A stretch of DNA of 64,000 bases from Oopsacas minuta (lineage: Eukaryota > Porifera > Hexactinellida > Lyssacinosida > Leucopsacidae): the NCBI GenBank assembly GCA_024704765.1, contig JAKMXF010000277.1, forward strand, positions 475,706-539,705, given 5' to 3'. The translations under genes and the position numbers were made by a program. The notes beneath the pieces were generated by a model. The model had not been told where the DNA came from and did not search any database. It saw only the letters and a list, made by a program, of their open reading frames with translations. Below are positions 55,828 to 64,000 of this stretch, piece by piece. How positions within the stretch are numbered: position 1 is the first letter of the stretch; each line of letters opens with the position of its first letter.

Positions 55828-56500
55828 GGGGTGCATGCATTTGCTAGAATTTAGAAGTAGTCATTTGTTAGAATTTCTACAGTTTGCACTTGTTAGAACG
55901 AGTTTTCATATTTGCACTTGTTAGAACGAGTTTTCATGCTTGCACTTGCCAGAATGGTTATTTTTGTATGTTTGCACTTGTTAGAATGGGGTTCCTTACT
56001 AATTGAATATGAATGAGTTTAATAGGGGGCGCATGCATTTGTTAGAATCAATTATTGAGGTAACCTTCACTTGTTAGAATCATTATAATAATGTCTTCTT
56101 TTGTCGCAATTTTCAAACGCTTCCTCATCTGTATGGATACAATAGTCCAATCAATTACCACACCCCTTATCCGAACGAGTGCACTCAAATGCTCATCTTG
56201 TCAACTCAAGCCAAGCTGGCTAGATAATCCATGAAAATGTCAATTCTAGCACACACACTAGCGTCACTTGTAAATACTCTCATCAACTCACAGCGTTGGA
56301 GTTGTGCATTCAAAACTACATCATGAATGAACCATTCTAACAAATGCAAACATATGAAAAAACCCATTCTAACAAGTGCAAACATATGAGAACAACCATT
56401 CTAACAAGTGCAAACATATGAAAAACTCATTCTAACTAGTGTAAATTGTAGAAATTCTAACAAATGACTACTTCAACATTCTAACAAATGCTGCGCCCCT
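55828..56500. mobile_element. Foldback MITE with TTAGAAT subterminal tandem repeats, 673 bp
   Basis: An exact 8-bp duplication cttttgat (55820-55827, 56501-56508) flanks it. Left end ggggtgcatgcatttgctag, right end gctgcgcccct. Just inside each end, units of about 30 bp (tttgcacttgttagaa plus spacer) are repeated four or more times, inverted relative to the other end. The central part is unique and non-coding. Its outer 40 bp align with those of the MITEs at 13321 and 62838, with TCAGAAT replaced throughout by TTAGAAT. Confidence 0.88.
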
Positions 56501-57269
56501 CTTTTGATAGCATCAGTACACAGACATCGTAAATATAGACATTTCACTGGATATAACCATGGATTACTTCAAGTACATGAAATTTGAGTTACAATCATGA
56601 TTTTCTCGATAATATCAAATTGATACATTTGGCTCGAATATATGTATTATCGATAGATAATAACACACACAGCCATGGGATCCAACTATTGCTAGTAGAA
56701 ATGACGTAATCTGTTCGGGGCTCTCAATCTGGATACCTTCCAAATCCTGAGATTCGTAAAAATCTCACGTTTCTATCGTGAGATGTGCAATTTGGTATTA
56801 GTAATCTATGATAAAATCAGGGATTTTGTAGTATCTGTAGACCCTAAATCGTGAGAGTTGAGGACCCTATCTGTTTGGTAAAAGTCAATGTGCAGATAAA
56901 ATTCCCTATTTTTAAAGCATTGATAAACGATCATTAGTGCGACTTCGATTCTAGAATTAATATCAAGTGATCTAAGGAAGTTTATACATAAAATGTGAAA
57001 CGTAATCTTGAATATGCCCATATTTGGTCATCAAGATTACGCAATAGGGCCTAGAGGTATCCTAACAAAATGTATTACAAGCGTATGGGCTGGACTGGTT
57101 TGACTAAAACTCTGGCGACAATCGAGTTATAATTGAATATTGGCCAAATAGAGAGTGTTTCAGCGATTGTTTGCGAAAATATTTTGAAATTACTATGTAA
57201 ATATTTTACTAATCATCTTCCCCATTCACGATGTTATTTAGCACCTTCTGACATTTGTGTGAGAGCAAA
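56501..57269. other. Intergenic sequence with an R1 fragment
   Basis: No gene. A short match to repeat R1 (aaaatgtattacaagcgtatggg) occurs near 57067. The minus-strand frame 56806-57021 has no domain. Confidence 0.4.
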
Positions 57270-58385
57270 ATGGATTAGCTAGATGACAAACAAAAAACGA
57301 TCAAGATTGTGGAGTTCTACCATAAAAATCAGTCCTATTAAAGAGCTCAACCGGAGTGGCGGAAGACATTCAAGTGCAGTTTTCATCAAGTTCTGACAAG
57401 GTGGCAGAACAAAAATGTTGTGGAATTGTTCCATAAAACTGGTGAGATAACTGATCAACGAAAAACAACTCTAGAGAGGTTCAAATACACACTGATGTCA
57501 ACAATAAGCGAGTGAGACAATCTGTAAGCCAAAGTCCACGAAAATCACCATCACAAGGGTCCACAAAACTTGGAAAAGTAAATTTTCTCTGTGGTGGATT
57601 ATGACCTAGGAGCTCAAACTATACCCTTACAAGATTCACACAAAGCAGTATCTGACTGACCTCCATAAACAGAAGAGGCTACAGATGTCCCAGGAGTTCA
57701 ACGATCGGATGGAAAGTGATGGAAGCTTGATCGGAAAAGTGTGGTTTTCTGACGAAGCCCATTTATACTTGAATGGCCTGATCAACAGGCAGGACTATAG
57801 GTTCTGGGGATAAGAAAACTCTCATTTAGACCTTCAAGAGAAGTCTCTACTAGTCCAAAGGTGACTGTTTGTTGTGCCCTGAGTGAAAAGGGGATCATCA
57901 GACCATAATGGTTCGAGGACAAGAAGGGTCAAACAACCACTGTTAATCAGTACAATTATCAAGAGGTTGTTGGTAAATTCCACCAAAGAATTGAGATCCA
58001 AACGACTTGGGGCTACCACTGCATGGTTTATGCAAGATAGAGTAACCTGCCACACTGCTATAAGTACCCGGGAGTACCTCAAAACCCTGTTTCGAGACCG
58101 CATCCTCAACGGGAAGACAGACTTCCCATGGTCGCCGAACTCACCAGATCTGAACCCTCTGGATTATTTTCTCAGGGGTTACTCTAAGGATAATGTGTAT
58201 AAAAACAACCCTCAAACTCTAGATGAACTGAAGACTGATGTTGAGAACTTCATCTCGACGATAACACGACTTACTTGCAAAAAAGTCATACAGAACTTTG
58301 CCCTACGCTTGAACATCGTCATCGTCAAAAACGGATCCCATATTGAGGATGTTTTGAAATATTTTACTTTTATTCCAACTGTTTG
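57270..58385 (+). pseudogene. DD41D mariner-like (rosa/VISITOR type) transposase, decayed
   Basis: Starting at ATG 57270, frames give KTIKIVEFYHKNQS and WRKTFKCS (helix-turn-helix region). Then come VWFSDEAHLYLNG near 57750 (first Asp), WFMQDRVTCHTA near 58030 (second), and SPDLNPLDYFLRGY near 58150 (third). I count 41 residues between the second and third, the DD41D signature. The segment 57883-58380 is open; upstream parts contain several stops and frameshifts. Terminal inverted repeats were not found, so element ends are undefined. The start of a hAT-like terminus at 58409 lies directly downstream. Confidence 0.8.
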
Positions 58386-58408
58386 CTTAATTGTTTGTCA
58401 TAAATGTC

Positions 58409-61330
58409 CAGGGCCGTCGAGAGCGCGAGCTGGCCCCCCTCTGATATTTTGTTCGTTATCGTGAAGTGAATAAACTAAACGCAAACTATCGCATTCGTAT
58501 TATATACAAATTAAAAAATTTCGTTAAATAAATCCTATTTACTCTTAGATTTTATGAATTTTCAAATAGCCTATAGCTATATAGCTATAGAGTTTATGAT
58601 GTTAAGTAGTATAATGAAAAACTAATATTACAAAGCTGATACTTCAAGAGTTATTGTAGTTAAGAACAGAAAAAAATACAAAAATTCACAGTCAGTGTAA
58701 TTAATAGAAAGCTTTGCGTGGCTTCTTCATAGCAAAATCATTGATTCCGTCTTGAAGTCAATCGCTTTGCAAGTTCAGCCTCGATGCTCAACATTGCGAG
58801 ATCGTTTAGTCTTCCCTGACTCATAGTGCTTCTCAGAAAGCTCTTGATGAGTTTCAACTTACTAAACGAACGTTCGGCGGAAGCAACGGTAACAGGCAAT
58901 GTGCAGAACATCCTCAATGCAGTACAGATATTGTAAAATATTTCATCTAACTTAAATTTTCTAATAGTGTTCAAAAGATTTAGAGGACCCAAAGATTCAT
59001 TCCAAAATTAGCAATATGGATGGCTTTAAGATTAATCACTTCTTCTCCCAAATCGTTTTGGGAGATACCATCAGGATACTTCTTTCCAAAGACTTCACAG
59101 GCCTGAATAATTTGGTCTTCCGATAAATTCATATATTGCCAAAGAAAGCTATAGAGATCATTGGTGCTGCTTGCGGAATCGTAGCGTTTTGTTAGACCTG
59201 TATACCAGAATCCACAATCACGTAAATACATTCTGCTTGAATGCAAGTTCCTCTTCGGTCTCAGCACTCTGATCATTTGCAGTTGATTCCGCCATTTCTT
59301 CATCTTGTGGTTTATTGTAAAGAGCTCTTTACTTTCTTTTGCGCTTGGTTGGAAATTCGGCTGGAATGTTCGCAGCATTGGCCACCAATGTACATTCACT
59401 TAAAATTAAAGGCCATTTCTCACGCAGCTCTTTTAAGTCTTTAAGCAGACTCTTTAAGTTGGGCACTTCAACATCGATTGTTGCTTCTCTTGCTTGGGGA
59501 TTTGATTTCTTTGGTCAATTGCCACTAGGACTTTTAACCATATGGAAGATATTACAACGCAGCTGAACGAAGACACGTACTTTATGGCTCCAATTACATT
59601 GTTGGTTGTCTTCGGAGTGAGGTTTAGAGATAGGAGCTGTTGTAGTGCCACTTTTGGGCCAGATAGATAAGCTTCGAATGGCCGCACACTAGCGACACGA
59701 TCTATCCATCTTGTTCCGGACAAGCCATGAAGAGAGCTTGCAATGTGGAGTTGTAGTATGTGCCATCGTTGGGGACTACTAGAGAAAAGGTTGTAGATTG
59801 TTTGAACCATTCCAAAATAGATGACAGCTTCAGTGCAGCTTTCAGCATAATCCGCTCCAAGCAGGTTTAATGAATTACCGCCACAAGGAGAGTATAAGCA
59901 TAAAGGATTGAAGGTAATCATATGCTTTTGAGCACCATTGTGTTTGCCAGACATATTTGCTGCATTGTCGTAGCCCTGTCCGCGATAATCAGAGATTGGC
60001 ATTCCATATCCTTCAAGAGTTTCAAGGATTAATTTGGCAATCTCGATCCCCGTTTTCTGCCAGCAATCAACGTAAGCCAGAAATCGTTCTTGGTCCATGT
60101 AACTCTCATTCTCTCTTATCAGGTACCTCAGGACGAATGTCGTTTGTTCTATGTGGCTAGCATCTGGGGTGGCAGCAACCATGATGGAGTAGTACTTTAG
60201 GCTCTCTCTTTCATCCAAAACGTATCTTCTAACATTAACAGCATAAATACTAATGAACTCATTTTGAGATTCTGGTGAAAGGTAATGAGCTTGTAATCAT
60301 TCCCTTTTTGTTGTGCAACTTTGACTTTACTGACGTGCTCTTCCAGTAGAGGGTCGTAATGCGCTGGGAGTTCGAACAAACCAAGAAAATTACCATTGTG
60401 GACGTCGCCTATCCTGAGCGATGATCCACGAAATGCAAGTCATTTCTCTCTGAGAAAATTACCGGGTCAATTATTCGTGTGAGCAACTTCTTCCATTTTG
60501 CAGCTTCAGGTAAAAGTTCTCTTCGAGGATGACATCTATGCCGGCATCATTTTCCAGGCGTATTTGGAGTTCATGCCAGTAAAAGTAGCACTTCTTATGT
60601 GAATAACTTTTCTCATGGTCAGGAAGTCTTTCCCATAATTTCTTCCACTTCTTCTCGGCACTCATCTACTACGAGATGCTAACGACGAATGTGTTGGATG
60701 ATCGATTTTATTGGAAAAAAGTTTACATGGAAACAATAAATTGCCACCTTTGTAAGGCTGAAAACGATCCAAATTCGACTACTTGTTTCACCATTTTGTT
60801 TCTTGACGTTGAGAACTGAGGTTGGAAATTTAGTACCAGCAACATCGCATGGAAATTGATTTAGATGAGGAACTTGACCAGCCATGACAATTTTTTCCAA
60901 ATCATTTGCTGTTGGTGATCCAGTCAAGGTCCCGAGGTCAAAACTGAATCGTACGATCGGCGTGATCATTGTATCATCCTCTCACAAGTGATCATTCGCA
61001 TTGAGATCTCATCTTCTGTAAGGGGTTTCTGATTCATATTGCTGTCGCCGTCAATGCTAACATCAGCCTCATCTTCTAGAACATCATCCGCGGCATGGTA
61101 AACACCAGAGTTGGTTAGTTCTACCTCTATTGCTTGCCTTCGTGGTTTAATAACGACATTTTGGGCGAGGATGTCTAGTGGCTCTTGTTCAAGCTCTAAT
61201 TCTGATCATAATTCGTTATCTATAAATACGCCAACATCAAACAAGGGATGAGAGCCTTTCTTTTCTTCCATCACACGTTGTTGCTAGTCTCGCCTTTATT
61301 GGCACCAGATTTATGTTGATAAGAGGACAT
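58409..61330 (-). mobile_element. DUF4371-type hAT transposon, right end not found
   Basis: The left terminus is inferred at cagggccgtcgagagcgcg followed by a C-rich tract, the end type seen at 30718. The gene on the minus strand starts near 61330. No matching right terminus or duplication was seen before the next mariner, so the right end is deleted or unrecognised. Confidence 0.6.
58738..61330 (-). pseudogene. DUF4371-type hAT transposase, broken
   Basis: On the minus strand the N-terminal acidic region (about 61330-61000) is followed by a TTF-like finger region (60969-60471). The catalytic domain 60218-59454 has YSIMVAATPDASHIEQTTF (the first block, with Asp), ISDYRGQGYDNAANMSGKHNG and LYSPCGGNSLNLLG. 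It also contains GLSGTRWIDRVASVRPF. The C-terminal parts are 59399-58980 and 58992-58738, the latter with the dimerisation motif PVTVASAERSFSKLKLIKSFLR. About five frameshifts and a few stops occur. The catalytic and C-terminal blocks are unmistakably hAT. Confidence 0.85.
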
Positions 61331-61489
61331 CACAGGTTGTGACTTATTGTCTAAACAATCAAAGAAACAAAAAGTTGTTAGCCTATTTACGCGTGCCTGC
61401 CGTTTGGATCGAATCCCGTAAACTGGGTTAGTTATGGAAAAAAATTATAATTGATACAAAGTAAGTCAGGGACTGGGTTTCTGGGAAGG

Positions 61490-62607
61490 ATTAAATAACA
61501 AAGGTATTACTCTGCCTTTCATATTTATTACTTTTCCGAGGCGCATAGTAAAGTTTTGCATGACGGACTTCAATACTGGTCTTGTTATCCTTCTGATAAC
61601 GGTTCTTATGTTAATCTTTAGTTCCACCAATGTCTGGAGTTGTTCTGCTATATCCTGTCTTTAATATAGCCCCACAGGAAAAAATCTGGGGGCTCAGGTC
61701 GGACGAATAAGGGGGCCACTCGATCTCACACTTGCGACTGATAATCCTGGACTTGAAGTGAACTCTAAGCCAATCCAGGGACTTTTGAGCTGCATTTGGA
61801 GAAGCACCGTCCTGTTGCAACTACATCTACTGCCAATTACTGGGAAAGAGACTTTTCAAGTCCTCCAACCTCTCTAGCATCACAATGTAGAGTTCAGTGT
61901 TGATGCTTGTCGTCACTCCATTCTCCTCGAAGAAATATGGGCCAATAATGCCCTTCTCAGAGAGAGCACACCAAACTGTGACCTTTGAGTGAAGAGGCTT
62001 GGTTATCACCTCGCTTGGTCTCTGAGAACCCCAATAGATGCTATTTTTGAGTTTACCGCCCCCTCAAGATAGCAATGAGCCTCATCGCTTGTCCACAGAA
62101 GCTGGAGAAAATTCTTTGTTTTTTCGATTTTGTCAGCCAAAACCCTTGCCATGACCAGCCTGTTCATCTTTGCAGCTCCCGTGAGCTTCTGATGGATGGT
62201 AATGCGATAGGGAAACAATTTTAGGTCTTCATTAATCGCTCTTACCATCGTAGAACGTGAGGAAGCTAGCTCTTGACACCGCCTTCTCGTCAATTTGTGT
62301 GGTGACTCTTGTACGGATTCTCGCAGGCGGTCGATAAACAACTCACCCCGATTCCTCTTTCGTCCTGAGTGACTATTTCGACCTGGGATTTTGAGTTAAG
62401 GTTCCTGGCTATCCCTTCTTTCCTAAACTTGGCTACCCACCTGATAATTAGTGATTTGTAGGGTGGTTTAACGGGGTTGAACTTGGTAACAACATCGCGT
62501 ATAGTTACATAGAAACAATTCGTCTCCATGTACATCTCAACAGCAAATGCTTTCAGTTCTACATTCCAATGAGAGTACTGCTTGGGCGTAGGAGTTGTAT
62601 TTGACAT
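61490..62607 (-). pseudogene. DD41D mariner-like transposase, broken
   Basis: The minus-strand frame 62607-62290 gives the N-terminal helix-turn-helix part (MYMETNCFYVTIRDVVTKFNP, IIRWVAKFRKEG). It continues in 62341-62006 (QELASSRSTMVRAINEDLKL and LLWTSDEAHCYLEG with the first Asp). Then comes 62009-61827 (KVTVWCALSEKGIIGPYFF), and 61820-61611 has MQQDGASPNAAQKSL with the second Asp. After a frameshift, PPDFFLWGYIKDR carries the third. I count 41 residues between the last two. Four frame changes make it inactive. It is a different lineage from the copy at 57270. Confidence 0.83.
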
Positions 62608-62694
62608 TTGCTATAACGGTATAAAGTTGATTGAAAAGTTGTACCGTGAGTGGTGCAAAACATGTACGGGTACACTTTTTTTTGGACCACCCTG
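61490..62694 (-). mobile_element. DD41D mariner-like element, one end missing
   Basis: The right terminus cagggtggtccaaaaaaaag (reverse of 62675-62694) is followed by TA, the usual duplication. The matching left terminus was not found near 61490, where hAT-related sequence ends, so the element is truncated there. Confidence 0.65.
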
Positions 62695-62837
62695 TAGACA
62701 TATAATCTGACGCCTTCTTGAAAATTTTAGCATTGATTAGTGTGAAATTAGATATTCTACTGATCTGCAAAACATTCATCCAGGCAAAAATGCGCCTTTC
62801 CTACAATAAAGAAAACATGATTATATATGCTTTCAGC

Positions 62838-63366
62838 GGGGCGCATTCTAGTCAGAATTTCGAAGTTGTCATTAGTCAGAATATCCCTAGTTGTCACAAG
62901 TCAGAATCTATTTTTCCGACTTCCTTCAGAAGTCCGAATCGATTTTCAGACTGTTGTCACAAGAGTAAAAACAAAACATCCATCGATCTGCCATTTTGCA
63001 AACCTTTCTAATAATTAGTCCAACCAAGTCCATCCAAACACAAAATTATTATGAAGTCCATAACCCCGCCCCTGGGTAGCATAATATCGAGTACAAATGA
63101 AAACTCTCAGATCCATAAGGTAGTGAACTAAATCCCTAATCCCCTCTCAAGGTACGAGTTTACAATTAATACAACAAAAATTTTTTCCGGGCCTCGTTTT
63201 GCCACGGGACATGTCGGAAACGTAGATTCCGACTTGTAACAACAGTCTGAAAATCGATTCTGACTTGTGACAACAATCTGAAAATCAATTCTGACTTGTG
63301 ACAACAGTCGGGAAAAAGATTCTGACTAATGACAACTTCGAAATTCTGACTAGCCCAACTTTCCCC
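62838..63366. mobile_element. Foldback MITE, TCAGAAT family, second copy
   Basis: Starts ggggcgcattctagtcag and ends ctagcccaactttcccc. It is flanked by tttcagc (62831-62837 and 63367-63373), extendable to eight bases (ctttcagc) if the last C is shared. Inverted subterminal arrays of about 30-bp units carry agtcagaat. The interior is nearly identical to that of 13321-13792 (e.g. aaacaaaacatccatcgatc). Confidence 0.85.
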
Positions 63367-63531
63367 TTTCAGCTAATAGTGCATCCCTGGTACTTTTACT
63401 GCTAAGCCTTATATTTAGTAGGCTATGCATAAATTTAATAGACTTGGAAGTAATTCGTGGTACAGGAAAAACATGGTTAATGAACAGACTATAGTTAAAT
63501 AGGCTGTGATATTGGTATATATTCGGCCGGA

Positions 63532-64000
63532 TCGAGGAAAGTATACATCGTCGCTTCAACTTCTATCTAAGGCAAAAGTTGCCTTTACTCTTTTCTAGGA
63601 AATGCGAGACATAAATTTGAAAAATATTTCGAGTTGACCCTTGCGGTTTTATATTTTTGCTGTGTCACTTTCCCAAACTTGACTTTAAATTGTCCGAATT
63701 TTCTAATTCCTTTGACTTAGCCCCTTTAGATATATTATTTGGTAATAGTAAGTCGCATATTTGCTTTCGAATGGTGTATTAGGCTAATTTCTATGTCCAA
63801 AGATATTCAAGTTATCAAGATATTTTTGCATATTCTATCATACTCTAATAATATTTTCTACCCCCTTTTTTCCGAAGATTTGCAAATGCATAATTCTTAC
63901 AAAAAAATAGCTATATCCTCACCAAACTTAGTATAATTCTGTATCTAGATCCAAATTCATCAATAGATTACCACAAAGAAATTTTACCAACTATCCTCAT
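63532..64000 (+). mobile_element. Second copy of the long-TIR element, left end, runs off the window
   Basis: TTCGGCCGGATCGAGG and the next 460 bp match 44871-45345 in the same orientation, including sequence beyond the inverted repeat (agatccaaattcatc, aaagaaattttacc). It differs at many positions, so this is an independent, not very recent, insertion. The coding part would lie beyond the edge. Confidence 0.85.

Noticed and set aside
63350-63559. Minus-strand frames at the MITE/long-TIR boundary
   Set aside because: They translate terminal repeats and show no domain; similar frames recur wherever these ends occur (e.g. 44657-44908).

Overview
The window looks like AT-rich arthropod nuclear DNA. 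Caligid copepods (sea lice) are my best guess, from the mix of mariner, hAT, P and Tigger families; this is inference, not something the sequence proves. No rRNA, tRNA, CRISPR array or prokaryotic-style operon was found. Nearly all recognisable sequence is mobile DNA, most of it decayed, and it sits largely inside the introns of one host gene.

Host gene. Four minus-strand exons (55576-54554, 36811-36512, 27083-26924, 12390-11882) have compatible splice phases and together give an open frame of 1992 nt, 663 residues. Residues 1 to about 360 resemble the DHH/DHHA2 fold of the prune family. The last 185 or so residues are a BNIP2/caytaxin-type BCH (divergent CRAL-TRIO) domain. This is the PRUNE2 arrangement in a much shorter protein, spread over about 43.7 kb with introns of roughly 17.7, 9.4 and 14.5 kb. 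The DHH catalytic motif appears to be lost.

Layout from the left. A decayed Ty3/gypsy element lies at 1.8-4.7 kb. A Helitron-like minisatellite repeat is split by a P element with 8-bp target duplications (6.2-9.8 kb). The terminal BCH exon is at 11.9-12.4 kb. Intron 3 (12.4-26.9 kb) holds a second Helitron-like repeat with a foldback MITE inside it, a copy of an unclassified family here called X, a large palindrome, a hAT nested inside another hAT (17.2-22.6 kb), and a DD37D mariner (25.5-26.8 kb). Intron 2 (27.1-36.5 kb) holds a DUF4371-type hAT with a 448-codon open frame. Intron 1 (36.8-54.6 kb) is a deep nest: family X copies interrupted by a GTF2IRD2-like hAT remnant, a Tigger/pogo element, a ZBED5-like hAT that itself contains a 3.2-kb element with 337-bp inverted repeats, a Helitron-like repeat and a foldback element. 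Upstream of the gene (55.8-64 kb) are more MITEs, two DD41D mariners, a DUF4371-type hAT and the start of a second long-inverted-repeat element.

The transposons do not act together. The biological content is (i) a PRUNE2-like gene expanded by insertions, and (ii) a stratigraphy of insertions whose order can be read from target duplications. The most novel mobile item is the long-inverted-repeat element at 44871-48076, with an unclassified large transposase-like protein and a second copy at the right edge.
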